Assembly: GCA_017547585.1 (NCBI GenBank)
Contig: JAFYPH010000057.1
Location: forward strand, 1 to 51,377
Length of the DNA stretch: 51,377 nt
Reading direction: 5' to 3'
DNA from: Bacteroidaceae bacterium
GTDB taxonomy: Bacteria > Bacteroidota > Bacteroidia > Bacteroidales > Bacteroidaceae
Positions 16,778-25,065 of the stretch are shown here, one piece after another (the stretch's first letter is position 1; each line of letters starts with the position of its first letter). The translations under genes were made by a program, and so were the position numbers. A model generated the notes under the pieces. It did not search any database, had not been told where the DNA came from, and saw only the letters and a list, made by a program, of their open reading frames with translations.

Positions 16778-17721
16778 AATTTTTACAAAGAGAGGAGCGC
16801 CGCTACAAGCTCCTCGCCGTAGAGAAGCTCAACATCCTCTACAATCTGCTGACGACAATCTTCATCATCGTCCTCTTCGATAGTCTGAACAATCCGCAGA
16901 AGATGCTCACCGATAGGTTTTTCATCCTGTTGCTGACATTCGTGCCCATATTCATCTACACCCGCTACCCGTCGCCCGCGACGCGTTTCCTGCGAATAGC
17001 GGGGCAGCTGTCGTTGCTCTCATACTGGTACCCCGACACCTTCGAGTTTAACAGAATATTCACCAACCTCGACCACATTTTTGCCGGACTCGACCTCTCG
17101 CTCTTCGGCTGTCAGCCTGCGCTGATGTTCGAGCAGGTGTTCAGCAGTTTCTGGGTGCGCGAGGCATTCAATTTGGGCTATTTTGCCTACTACCCGATGA
17201 TTGCTTCCATCGTCTTTTTCTATTTCTTTGCCCGTAACAAAGAGGTTGAGCGCTGCACATTCATATTGGTAGGCTCGTTCTACATTTTCTATATAATCTA
17301 TATGTTCCTGCCTGTCGCAGGCCCGCAATTCTATTTTCCCGTCATCGACCCCGCGCTTGTTGCCGGTGGTCCCTACCCCGAGATTGGCAACTACTTCAAT
17401 CTGCACCCCGAAATAAGCATTGCGCAGAGCGGCAAGGGTGGCCTCTTTACCCATCTTGTGGGAATGGCCCAGGCCTCGGGCGAGCGCCCAACAGCAGCCT
17501 TCCCAAGCTCGCACATTGGAATCTCCACGGTGATTATAATCCTTGCGTGGCGCGCAAAAAAATGGCTCTTCTTCTCGTTGCTGCCATTCTATGTGCTTCT
17601 CTGTTGCGCCACCGTTTATATAAAGGCCCACTACCTTGTAGACGCCTTTGCGGGAGTGGCTACGGGAGTGCTCTTCTACCTGCTCACGGCAAAGATTTTC
17701 GATAAATATATGAAGGAATAA
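16768..17721 (+). CDS. PAP2-family integral membrane enzyme (inositolphosphotransferase/phosphatase-like)
   Basis: The 317-residue protein has six or so hydrophobic segments and the PAP2 signature. PVAGPQFYFPV stands in the first conserved region, PSSHIGIS with catalytic His in the second, and KAHYLVDAFAG with the His/Asp pair in the third. This arrangement is that of the PAP2_3 branch that includes Aur1-type inositolphosphorylceramide synthases, so a role in moving a phospho-headgroup between lipids is possible; a simple lipid phosphatase is the alternative. The ATG at 16768 is preferred to the one at 16750, because it gives a 10-base overlap with the upstream gene and a family-like start MDIKFLQREERR. 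A strong terminator follows two bases after the stop. Confidence 0.82.
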   Translation: MDIKFLQREERRYKLLAVEKLNILYNLLTTIFIIVLFDSLNNPQKMLTDRFFILLLTFVPIFIYTRYPSPATRFLRIAGQLSLLSYWYPDTFEFNRIFTNLDHIFAGLDLSLFGCQPALMFEQVFSSFWVREAFNLGYFAYYPMIASIVFFYFFARNKEVERCTFILVGSFYIFYIIYMFLPVAGPQFYFPVIDPALVAGGPYPEIGNYFNLHPEISIAQSGKGGLFTHLVGMAQASGERPTAAFPSSHIGISTVIIILAWRAKKWLFFSLLPFYVLLCCATVYIKAHYLVDAFAGVATGVLFYLLTAKIFDKYMKE

Positions 17722-17722
17722 A

Positions 17723-17752
17723 CAAAGAAGCAGCCACACGGCTGCTTCTTTG
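17723..17752 (+). terminator. Terminator after the PAP2 gene
   Basis: Perfect 13-bp stem, CAAAGAAGCAGCC (17723-17735) with GGCTGCTTCTTTG (17740-17752), ACAC loop. The stem is symmetric enough to serve both this operon and the convergent PepSY-like gene at 17768-18199, although the T-tract is only partly outside the stem. Confidence 0.8.
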
Positions 17753-17767
17753 CTGTTGTATAGCCCT

Positions 17768-18199
17768 TTAAGGCTTTATCGTTCCGTCGGGCGCAACGTG
17801 TATGTTCACCTCTCTGTCTCCACGCTCAAGGTCGATGCTGTAGTGTGGCCCTTCGGGCGTCTCGGCGTACTCTGCATCATCAATGCGGTAGTTGGGGTAG
17901 GCAGCGGTTGCTGCCGCTCTTACAGCCTCGGGCAGGCTCGCCACTGCAACGTCCCACGTGGTCATCACCCACGCATCGTTCTTGTCGAAATATACATCCT
18001 TCTTTGTCGTCGCGTCGTAAATCTCCACCTCTAAAAGGTTGTACTTGTACTCCGATTCGAGAATTCTTGCATCGGGGTAGTGTGTGCTTATATAGTTTCT
18101 CACCTTCTCGTTTATTGCAGCGCCATTGTCATCGTCGTCGCAGCTTGTGGCTCCCACTGTGAGCGCAAGAAGCATCATCATTGATAAAATCTTTTTCAT
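17768..18199 (-). CDS. PepSY-like exported lipoprotein
   Basis: The 143-residue product begins MKKILSMMMLLALTVGATSC, a lipoprotein signal whose lipobox cysteine is residue 20, followed by four Asp. A run of Asp just after the cysteine is compatible with the Bacteroidetes surface-export signal. The rest resembles two PepSY-like (BLIP-type) repeats: each has a helix with a buried Tyr-Pro (YISTHYPDARI, AAYPNYRI) followed by strands such as EVEIYDATTKKDVYFD. The family is abundant in Bacteroides and without assigned function; binding or protease inhibition has been suggested for the fold. It is paired with a second PepSY-like gene upstream (18241-18681). Confidence 0.78.
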   Translation of the reverse strand: MKKILSMMMLLALTVGATSCDDDDNGAAINEKVRNYISTHYPDARILESEYKYNLLEVEIYDATTKKDVYFDKNDAWVMTTWDVAVASLPEAVRAAATAAYPNYRIDDAEYAETPEGPHYSIDLERGDREVNIHVAPDGTIKP

Positions 18200-18240
18200 G
18201 GCTTTCTCTTTTTTGTAGTGTGTAACATCTGTTTGGTTGT

Positions 18241-18681
18241 TTAGTCGTCAATATCTATAATGTTGAATTTTGTGTCGAATGTAAGCTCCAATCGGTTCGA
18301 GAGTCTCAATTCGTAGTCTATTCTGTCGCGCTCAATCTTCATCACCTTGACGTCGGGGTAGTTTGCCTTCACGTACTTCATTATCTGTGCAGGAACGATG
18401 GGGGTGGGTACCGACGAGTGGCGGCAATCGACCTCTTTCCACTCTCCGTTGCGGTTGAACTCAACCTTTGTGCCGTCGGCGAGCATCACTTCGTACGACT
18501 TTTCCATAAATTCGCGCTCCTCCTTGACGTATGTTATTTTTGTGTCTGAAAAGTAGCGGTCGATGAACTCCTGCGACTTTTTCGGCAGATTCTCCTTTGC
18601 AATCAAACGGTCGTTGTCGGCGTTTGCTGCGATTACACCCATTGAAAATACGGCTAATAAAATAACGATTAACTTTTTCAT
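18241..18681 (-). CDS. PepSY-like periplasmic protein
   Basis: A 146-residue protein with an ordinary signal peptide (MKKLIVILLAVFSMGVIAANA, cleavage near residue 21) and no lipobox cysteine. Two PepSY-like units can be seen: FIDRYFSDTKITYVKEE ... YEVMLADGTKVEFNRNGEW, then IMKYVKANYPDVKVMKIER ... YELRLSNRLELTFD. Each ends in a strand with FD/FN as in the DUF2874-type family. It lies 41 bases upstream of the lipoprotein paralogue at 17768-18199 and is likely co-transcribed with it. No function can be assigned; the pair may be a secreted or envelope stress component. Confidence 0.76.
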   Translation of the reverse strand: MKKLIVILLAVFSMGVIAANADNDRLIAKENLPKKSQEFIDRYFSDTKITYVKEEREFMEKSYEVMLADGTKVEFNRNGEWKEVDCRHSSVPTPIVPAQIMKYVKANYPDVKVMKIERDRIDYELRLSNRLELTFDTKFNIIDIDD

Positions 18682-18903
18682 AATTCTTCTTTTTTATTGG
18701 GTTAAATAATTCTTTTAACAATTTTTCTACTGCGAAGGTTACACCCGATTCTGAAAAGAATCTGAAAAAGCGAAAAATTTCTGTTTTTTTGAAGAATTTT
18801 TTCTAAACTGCAATATTTAGCCTGCCCGCCAGCCCGATTACGGTGGCAGGATAGTGAAGAAAAAGGTGTTTGTAAAATAGCGTCGAGGATGCATATATAA
18901 AGA

Positions 18904-18933
18904 AATAAGAGGCAACAATCGTTGCCTCTTATT
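18904..18933 (-). terminator. Terminator downstream of the alkaline phosphatase gene
   Basis: Perfect 13-bp stem, AATAAGAGGCAAC (18904-18916) with GTTGCCTCTTATT (18921-18933), AATC loop. It lies 23 bases beyond the phosphatase stop codon and closes the long minus-strand run that starts at tsaB. The rest of 18682-18903 shows no gene. Confidence 0.82.
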
Positions 18934-18956
18934 CTGTTTATGATTATGATTATTGA

Positions 18957-20333
18957 TTACTTTCCGTATCTTGCAATTTTCTTAATCATCTTGGGAATGT
19001 CGGTGTTGTCGATTACTCCGTCGAAGTTCTCGGCGCCGGCACCAATTGCAAAGAGGGGCACGAAACTTGCCGAGTGGTTGGGGCCTGCCCACGAGAGAAG
19101 AGCCTTGTGGTTAATCATCTGCTTCGCTCTTGTGGCGATAGATGTGAGTTTGCTCTCGCGTTTAGCAATGTCGGTTGTTGCGTATGCCTGCTCGAAGTAT
19201 GCTCTCAGTTCGTGAGTTTCCTCTTTTGTGAGTTCCACTGTCTCGCCAATGCCGAAGTTCTCTTTCAAAAGCTCCATCACTCTCTCCCAGCGAAGCTCCA
19301 TTCTTGCGCGGCTCGCACGACGCAGGATAGAGCCCATTCTGTCGGCGCTCACCTTCTGTCCGGCGAGTATCTTAAGGTTAAGAGCGTAGGCACCGCTGTA
19401 GCCGAGTACAAGACCGCCTGTCTCGTGGTCGGCTGTAACTACGATGAGTGTCTCATTGGGGTGTTTCTTGTAGAACTCGTATGCTACCTTGATGGCGTTG
19501 TCGAAGTCGATAACCTCGTTGAGCATTGTTGCGCCGTCGTCGGCGTGCGATGCGTAGTCGATTTTACCACCCTCTACCATCAAGAAGAAACCTTTCTTGT
19601 TCTTCTTGCTCAAATACTCAATACCGACCTCTGTAATCTGCGCGAGTGTAAGGTCGCCCTCTTCGCGGTCGATAGCATAGGGAAGGTCGCTTGCAACCTC
19701 TTTCTGGTAGAGCATCAGTTTCTTTGCATTTTTGCCATTCTGCTTGTAGTCGTCGAAGCCGCGAGCGATTGTGTAGCCCTGCTCTTTTGCAGCAGCGTAA
19801 ATCTCTTCGCGTTTCTCGGCTGCACACAAAAGGTCGCCACCTGCGTAGTAGTCGTAGTCGGCTTTGAGCATGTCTTCTGCAATCTCTGCGTAGCGTGAGC
19901 GTCCCGGCTGGTGAGCATAGAATGCTCCGGGTGTTGCGTGGCTGACACTTACGGTAGAAGATACTCCCACTGCGTAGCCTGCCTCTTTAGCTGCGTGTGC
20001 AACACTGTATACGGGCTCGTTCTCCATTGTCACGCCCAAGTAACCATTCTTGGTCTTGCTGCCCGTGGCGAGTGCTGTACCCGACGCTGCCGAGTCTGTA
20101 ACGCCGTTGCTCTTCGAGAATGTCGATACAAACGCGCTGTTTGTGAACTGTGTGAAGCTGAGCTTTGTGGGGCGGCCAATCTCTCCTTGAAGCTCTCCCA
20201 AATAGTACTCTGTACCGATTACGTGTGAGGGGCCCATTCCGTCGCCGATGAAGTAGAATACATACTTCGGGGTCTTTGCGAAGCTTGCCAATACCAATAG
20301 CAACAGCAAGCATGTTCCAAATACTCTTTTCAT
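18957..20333 (-). CDS. Exported alkaline phosphatase (PhoA family)
   Basis: The 458-residue enzyme hydrolyses phosphate monoesters outside the cytoplasmic membrane. A signal peptide covers about residues 1-19 (MKRVFGTCLLLLLVLASFA). Metal and catalytic motifs are present: IGDGMG with Asp31, TDSAASGTA with the Ser81 nucleophile, HADDGATM and VTADHETGG for the zinc ligands, and GPNHSASFVPLFA near the C-terminus. Length is normal. It lies 44 bases downstream of the serpin gene on the same strand with no terminator between, so it may be the last gene of the tsaB-rseP run. No pho-box-like element was recognised. Confidence 0.93.
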   Translation of the reverse strand: MKRVFGTCLLLLLVLASFAKTPKYVFYFIGDGMGPSHVIGTEYYLGELQGEIGRPTKLSFTQFTNSAFVSTFSKSNGVTDSAASGTALATGSKTKNGYLGVTMENEPVYSVAHAAKEAGYAVGVSSTVSVSHATPGAFYAHQPGRSRYAEIAEDMLKADYDYYAGGDLLCAAEKREEIYAAAKEQGYTIARGFDDYKQNGKNAKKLMLYQKEVASDLPYAIDREEGDLTLAQITEVGIEYLSKKNKKGFFLMVEGGKIDYASHADDGATMLNEVIDFDNAIKVAYEFYKKHPNETLIVVTADHETGGLVLGYSGAYALNLKILAGQKVSADRMGSILRRASRARMELRWERVMELLKENFGIGETVELTKEETHELRAYFEQAYATTDIAKRESKLTSIATRAKQMINHKALLSWAGPNHSASFVPLFAIGAGAENFDGVIDNTDIPKMIKKIARYGK

Positions 20334-20377
20334 TTTCTTAGTTTGATTTTGTTGTTTGTTTATATAAACTTATTTTT

Positions 20378-21601
20378 TTACTCTTTCGGGTGGCCGTTTC
20401 TGCCGATGAAAAGGATGTTTCCTGTCTCTCTTTCCCTTATTATATATATAAAGGGTCGGTTGATTACCATGTTTTTGGGCTTCGGAGGGCCGGCAGCCAT
20501 TGCCATGAGCGCAACGGATGTCACTGCTGCAGCCTCGGCGCCCTCTTCGTCCACCTTCACGAAGGTTTTCTGAAGGACGTCGCCTATGCACAGCCCCTCT
20601 TTGCTCAATGCGCTGAAGTTGGCCTTGCCGGGGGTGAACGCGTCGCTCATTCCCAGGCTCTGCAGGGTGCTCTTGAGGCTTTTGCCATACTCGGCCTTGT
20701 AGCGCGGCAGGCTCAGGTTCACCTCCTCTTTCTCGCTCTCTCTGTACCATGTGTCGAAGTTCTCGGCGAGCAGCTGCACGCTCTTGTCCATCGTCACGCC
20801 CTCGCGAGGCAGTATAAAGAGCATGTGAAATTTCTCTTCTCCGAAGGGCTTCATCACCATCTGCACATTCTCGTCCTCGTAGTAGTACATCTTGTCATTC
20901 TGATGCATCATCTGCACCTTTATCTTTTCGCCATTCTCTTTTGTGAACTCCTCCTCTTTTGTGCGCTTTTTGTTGAAAGTGGATGTCCAGCGGCCATTGA
21001 AGTAGAGGGCGTTAATAAGGAACAGCTGTGTCATGGGGTCAATCTCCTTTACAATTTCGGTGATCTTCCCGTTGGTCTTCTGCGAACACCAGTCGTTGAT
21101 AGCCTCCACAGCCGCCGCGTCGAACTTTATGTTCTTGACGGTTGCGTCGTAGTATGCGGTGTTGCTCTTCTCGAACTCCTTCTTTATTTTGAAATTCTCG
21201 TTCACCCACATTGAGTTTGCAATGCCCACGGTGACTCTTTCGGGGTCGAGGGTGCTCAGACGCTTGATGATTTTCTGCTGATAGGCGTTTATCTTCTCTG
21301 CGTCGTTGCCGGGGAATCCAAGCGTTGCGTACATCTGCTCGCGTGTGGTGCCCTCGGCACCGTTGGCAGTCATCGACAGCGCCCACGATGCGCTCAGCGG
21401 CGAGAGACAGAAATTGTCGTTGCCCTTCTCCTCTTTGTGCATCTGCGCGAACATCTTCAGCGCAAACTTATTTGCCTCGTCGGCAGTCTCGAAATCCTGC
21501 TCGCTCATCTGTGTCGTCGGCGCACTCTGCACTGTCTGTGTGGCTGTGCCGCACGATGCTAATGTTGCTGCCGTTGCCATTATGAAAAGTGCTTTTTTCA
21601 T
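20378..21601 (-). CDS. Serpin lipoprotein (serine protease inhibitor)
   Basis: A 407-residue serpin with a lipoprotein signal (MKKALFIMATAATLASC, lipobox LASC). The ATG at 21601 is chosen over one 12 codons upstream, because it gives a clean signal peptide. The serpin core is complete: NFCLSPLSASWALSM, LFLINALYFNGRW, and NRPFIYIIRE near the end. The reactive-centre hinge EEGAEAAAVTSV has the small residues that inhibitory serpins need for loop insertion. Counting from the hinge Gly as P15 puts Met at P1 and Ala at P1', as in alpha-1-antitrypsin, so elastase- or cathepsin-G-like targets are predicted. The loop is four residues longer than antitrypsin after that point, so P1 is uncertain. It starts 10 bases after rseP. 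Confidence 0.92.
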   Translation of the reverse strand: MKKALFIMATAATLASCGTATQTVQSAPTTQMSEQDFETADEANKFALKMFAQMHKEEKGNDNFCLSPLSASWALSMTANGAEGTTREQMYATLGFPGNDAEKINAYQQKIIKRLSTLDPERVTVGIANSMWVNENFKIKKEFEKSNTAYYDATVKNIKFDAAAVEAINDWCSQKTNGKITEIVKEIDPMTQLFLINALYFNGRWTSTFNKKRTKEEEFTKENGEKIKVQMMHQNDKMYYYEDENVQMVMKPFGEEKFHMLFILPREGVTMDKSVQLLAENFDTWYRESEKEEVNLSLPRYKAEYGKSLKSTLQSLGMSDAFTPGKANFSALSKEGLCIGDVLQKTFVKVDEEGAEAAAVTSVALMAMAAGPPKPKNMVINRPFIYIIRERETGNILFIGRNGHPKE

Positions 21602-21611
21602 CTTCTTATTG

Positions 21612-22934
21612 TTAGAAAAGGAATCGTGTAATGTCATTGTAGGTTGCCAGCAGGAACAGTCCCAGCAATATTATCATTCCCACCATCTGTGCATACTCAA
21701 GGAACTTGTCGCTGGGCTTGCGGCCGGTGATTACCTCCACAAGCAAGAAAAGCACGTGTCCGCCGTCGAGTGCGGGGATGGGCAGAATGTTCATGAATGC
21801 AAGCACGATAGAGAGGAAGGCTGTCATCAGCCAGAATCGGTGCCAATCCCACACTGAGGGGAACATGCTGCCGATTGTTCCGAACATTCCCACCGACTTT
21901 GCACCCTCGCTCGAGAATACATATTTAAAGTCGCTCACGTAGCCTTTGAGTACGTTGCAACCATATTTCACTCCTGCGGGGAACGACTCAAAGAAGCTAT
22001 ACTCATGCACCACAGGGGTGTAGCCAAGCTCGCGGGGCATCACTCCCAGCTTGTAGGTAGAGTCCACGTTGGCTGTCAGGGCAACCTCTTCGCCGCCTCT
22101 GATGGCTGCGATGTTCACGCTGCTGTTGCCTGCGGCCTTTGCCTCTTCGAGGGCGGCCATCAGCTTGTACCACGAATCGATGCTCTTTCCGGCGATGCTC
22201 ACGATGCTGTCGCCACGCTGCACGCCTGCAAGGGCAGCCACGCTTCCGGGCAGAATGCTGTCGACAACTGCGGGTATTCTATACTGCATGAAAGGAGTCT
22301 CTTTGCCAATATCCAAAAGCCCGAACTCCTCGGGGATTGCGATTGTAACCTCCTGGCCGCCACGCATCACTGTCACGTTCTTCTCGTCGATAATCTTACG
22401 CAAAAGGTCGACGTCGTATTTTTTAAGGTCGTCGCCGCCGCTGCGCAGCAGAATGTCGCCGTCGACAAAGCCAATGGCCTTGGCATTCTCGTTGAACTCC
22501 ATTCCGTATGTGGCCTTCTGCACATCGTAGTAGCTCTCGCCCCATGTGAAGAGTATCATCGAGTAGATGAAAAGGGCGAGTATAAAGTTAAAGAGCACTC
22601 CTCCAATCATTATAAGCAGACGCTGGTAGGCGGGCTTTGCGCGGAACTCGTAGGGCTGCGCAGGCTGCTTCATCTGCTCGGTGTCCATCGACTCGTCAAT
22701 CATTCCCGAGATTTTGCAATATCCGCCCAGGGGCAACCATCCGATGCCATACTCTGTGTCGCTGTTCTTGGGCTTCCATTTGAAGAGTGAGAATTTATAG
22801 TCGAAGAAAAGGTAGAATTTCTCTACTCTCACCTTGAATATTCTCGAAAAGATAAAATGGCCGAACTCGTGAATGAGCACCAGCAAACTCAGTGCCATTA
22901 TCAACTGAAGGGCGCGTATGAAAAATATCTCCAT
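21612..22934 (-). CDS. rseP: Site-2 (RIP) membrane metalloprotease RseP
   Basis: The 440-residue integral membrane zinc protease cuts within membrane segments, typically of anti-sigma factors or leftover signal peptides. HEFGH at residues 22-26 sits in the first membrane helix. A PDZ region follows in the middle (GSVAALAGVQRGDSIVSIAGK). The second metal motif NILPIPALDGGH comes near the C-terminus, with membrane helices around it. Length and order are normal for the family. It follows dxr, a conserved pairing in Bacteroidetes, and precedes the serpin gene by 10 bases. Confidence 0.94.
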   Translation of the reverse strand: MEIFFIRALQLIMALSLLVLIHEFGHFIFSRIFKVRVEKFYLFFDYKFSLFKWKPKNSDTEYGIGWLPLGGYCKISGMIDESMDTEQMKQPAQPYEFRAKPAYQRLLIMIGGVLFNFILALFIYSMILFTWGESYYDVQKATYGMEFNENAKAIGFVDGDILLRSGGDDLKKYDVDLLRKIIDEKNVTVMRGGQEVTIAIPEEFGLLDIGKETPFMQYRIPAVVDSILPGSVAALAGVQRGDSIVSIAGKSIDSWYKLMAALEEAKAAGNSSVNIAAIRGGEEVALTANVDSTYKLGVMPRELGYTPVVHEYSFFESFPAGVKYGCNVLKGYVSDFKYVFSSEGAKSVGMFGTIGSMFPSVWDWHRFWLMTAFLSIVLAFMNILPIPALDGGHVLFLLVEVITGRKPSDKFLEYAQMVGMIILLGLFLLATYNDITRFLF

Positions 22935-22992
22935 AAAATTTATTTAATCTGTATCTATTTAGGGTTAAACATCTTTATTGCCGTATGGGTTT

Positions 22993-24153
22993 TTATATCC
23001 ATCCTTCGACCATGCGTCTCGTCTGCTTGTCTGTGTCGAAGAGGTTGTCGAGTGTGGGCTTCAGACGATAGTCTACACTCTGCATCGCTCTCTCAATCAG
23101 TCGACTCATCTCTGTGAACTTTATCTTCTCCTTCAGGAAGGCTGCCACGCACACCTCATTTGCGGCGTTAAGCACGCAGGGCATGTTTCCGCCCATTGTC
23201 AGCGCATGGTAGGCAAGCTGCAGGTTGGGGAAACGCTCGGTGTCGGGCTGCTCGAAGGTGAGCTCCTTCATCGTTGAAAAGTCGAGACGCTCGAAACTCG
23301 ACGAGAGTCGTGTGGGGTAGGAGAGTGCGTACATTATGGGCAGACGCATGTCTGGCGTTCCCAGCTGGGCCTTCACCGCTCCGTCGGCAAACTGCACCAT
23401 CGAGTGTATCACCGACTGTGGGTGTACGACAACCTCAATCTCCTCGGGCTTCACTCCGAAGAGCCATTTTGCCTCGATAACTTCGAGGCCTTTGTTCATC
23501 ATCGAGGCCGAGTCGATGGTTATCTTGGCGCCCATGCTCCAGTTGGGGTGCTTCAGCGCCTGTTCTTTGGTCACTGTCTCAAGCTGCTCTTTGCTGAATG
23601 TGCGGAAGGGGCCGCCCGAGGCTGTCAGTATAATCTTCTCCACTCTGTTGTCGCTCTCTCCGGCGAGGCACTGGAAGATTGCCGAGTGCTCCGAGTCGAC
23701 CGGCAGAATGGGCACCTGATGCTTCATTGCAAGCTCGTTGATGAGCTCGCCGGCAACCACCATCGTCTCTTTGTTGGCGAGGGCAATGGCCTTTCCTGCC
23801 TTTATGGCCTCGATTGTGGGGCGCAGTCCCGCAAAGCCCACGAGCGCCGTAACAACAATGTCTATGGGCTGCGACTGCACTATCTGGCAGATAGCATCGT
23901 AGCCTCCGTACACCTTTATGGGAAGGTCCTGAAGGGCCTCTTTCAGCTGCTCGTATTTCTCTTCGTTGGCGATTACCACCGCCTCGGGCTGGAATTTGCG
24001 CGCTTGTTCGATGAGCTCTTCCACGCGGTCGTTGGCTGTCAGGGCGTACACTTCGAAACATTCGGGGTGTTCCTCGACCACCTGCAGTGTCTGTGTGCCT
24101 ATAGAGCCTGTGGAGCCAAGCACGGCTATCACTCTTTTATTTTTTTCTGTCAT
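22993..24153 (-). CDS. dxr: 1-deoxy-D-xylulose 5-phosphate reductoisomerase
   Basis: Dxr makes 2-C-methyl-D-erythritol 4-phosphate from DXP with NADPH, the committed step of the MEP isoprenoid pathway. The protein (386 residues) shows the NADPH site LGSTGSIGTQTL near the N-terminus, PVDSEHSAIFQCL, SGGPF, NHPNWSMG-like metal/substrate segment, and NAANEVCVAAFL. The ATG at 24153 is chosen because it gives the family start MTEKNKRVIAVLGSTGS; the longer frame from 24267 would add 38 implausible residues. Dxr is the fosmidomycin target. It lies between an M23 protein gene and rseP in the minus-strand run. Confidence 0.96.
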   Translation of the reverse strand: MTEKNKRVIAVLGSTGSIGTQTLQVVEEHPECFEVYALTANDRVEELIEQARKFQPEAVVIANEEKYEQLKEALQDLPIKVYGGYDAICQIVQSQPIDIVVTALVGFAGLRPTIEAIKAGKAIALANKETMVVAGELINELAMKHQVPILPVDSEHSAIFQCLAGESDNRVEKIILTASGGPFRTFSKEQLETVTKEQALKHPNWSMGAKITIDSASMMNKGLEVIEAKWLFGVKPEEIEVVVHPQSVIHSMVQFADGAVKAQLGTPDMRLPIMYALSYPTRLSSSFERLDFSTMKELTFEQPDTERFPNLQLAYHALTMGGNMPCVLNAANEVCVAAFLKEKIKFTEMSRLIERAMQSVDYRLKPTLDNLFDTDKQTRRMVEGWI

Positions 24154-24218
24154 CTTTTGTGTGTTTTTTGTGTCGTCTGCCCTGCAACAGCGTGCCGGCA
24201 GACTATATGCTTTTTTTG

Positions 24219-25061
24219 TTAGAATGCAATGTATATTTCGGGGTTCAGGGGCTCGCCTCTGTGCCACAGCTCAAAGTGCAGGTAGGGCTTTTTTCGCTGC
24301 TCCTCTTCTGTTGCCTCGTCCAGCGAAGCGATAACCTCGCCGCTTGTCACTCTGTCGCCTGTCTTTTTCAGGACGGTACTGCAGTTGCGGTACACAGAGG
24401 TCAGATTCTGCTTGTGCTGTATCACCAGCATATAGCCGTCGTTGGCTGTGTAGTCGCTCATGATGACCGTTCCATCGAGGATGGCAAGTACGCTCTCTCC
24501 GGGGCTCTCGGCGATGTCCACTCCATAATGCTTAAGGTTGGAATCGAACTTTTTTACAATCATTCCCTGTGTGGGGCGGAAAAGGTGCAGCTCCTGCAGT
24601 GCGCTCACGGCTGCTGCCTGCGACGTAAGGTTGAACTTCTCTTTTTGCTCGAATTCATCGGCGAATTTTGCCTCTCTCTCGGTTGTCTCTATGGGCAGTC
24701 CCTCCTTTGTGGTGAGCGTGTCGGGCGGCAGAATGCTGTCAACTTCCACGCCTGACATTATGGCCTTGATGTTCGCAAGGTATTTATCCTGCTTGTCAAT
24801 CTCGTTCTTCAGCGAGTCTACGCGCAGCACCTCCTGTATCAGTTGCTCGCGTGCCTTCTCGTTTACGTGGCCGGGAAGATATTCACCCACGGGGGTGAAC
24901 ACCACTATCAGGTACAGCACTCCTGCTACTATCAGGAAAGAGAGTGCCAACGAAATTACCAGTCCCAGCGGCGAGACGTTGAATCCCAACAGCTTATTTT
25001 CGTCGTGGATGGTGAGCCTGTACTTGCGTGTGAGGCTTTTCTTTATCTTGTTCTTACCCAT
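24219..25061 (-). CDS. M23-type membrane protein, catalytic site degenerate
   Basis: The 280-residue protein has one membrane helix at about residues 31-57, a likely coiled coil at 68-110 and a C-terminal LytM/M23 domain from about 160. Of the four active-site residues, the metal ligands His178 and Asp182 (HYGVD) and His262 (LHFEL) are present. The first His of the usual HxH is Tyr260 (PYLHF), and the His of the usual YxH motif is Asn226 (YRNCS). It is therefore probably not an active peptidoglycan peptidase, more likely an activator or scaffold as with EnvC-like proteins. It is placed between rimM and dxr, the normal Bacteroidetes location, four bases from rimM. Confidence 0.85.
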   Translation of the reverse strand: MGKNKIKKSLTRKYRLTIHDENKLLGFNVSPLGLVISLALSFLIVAGVLYLIVVFTPVGEYLPGHVNEKAREQLIQEVLRVDSLKNEIDKQDKYLANIKAIMSGVEVDSILPPDTLTTKEGLPIETTEREAKFADEFEQKEKFNLTSQAAAVSALQELHLFRPTQGMIVKKFDSNLKHYGVDIAESPGESVLAILDGTVIMSDYTANDGYMLVIQHKQNLTSVYRNCSTVLKKTGDRVTSGEVIASLDEATEEEQRKKPYLHFELWHRGEPLNPEIYIAF

Positions 25062-25065
25062 GATG

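Noticed and set aside
21602-21637. Longer serpin start
   Set aside because: The extra 12 residues would precede and spoil a good lipoprotein signal peptide.
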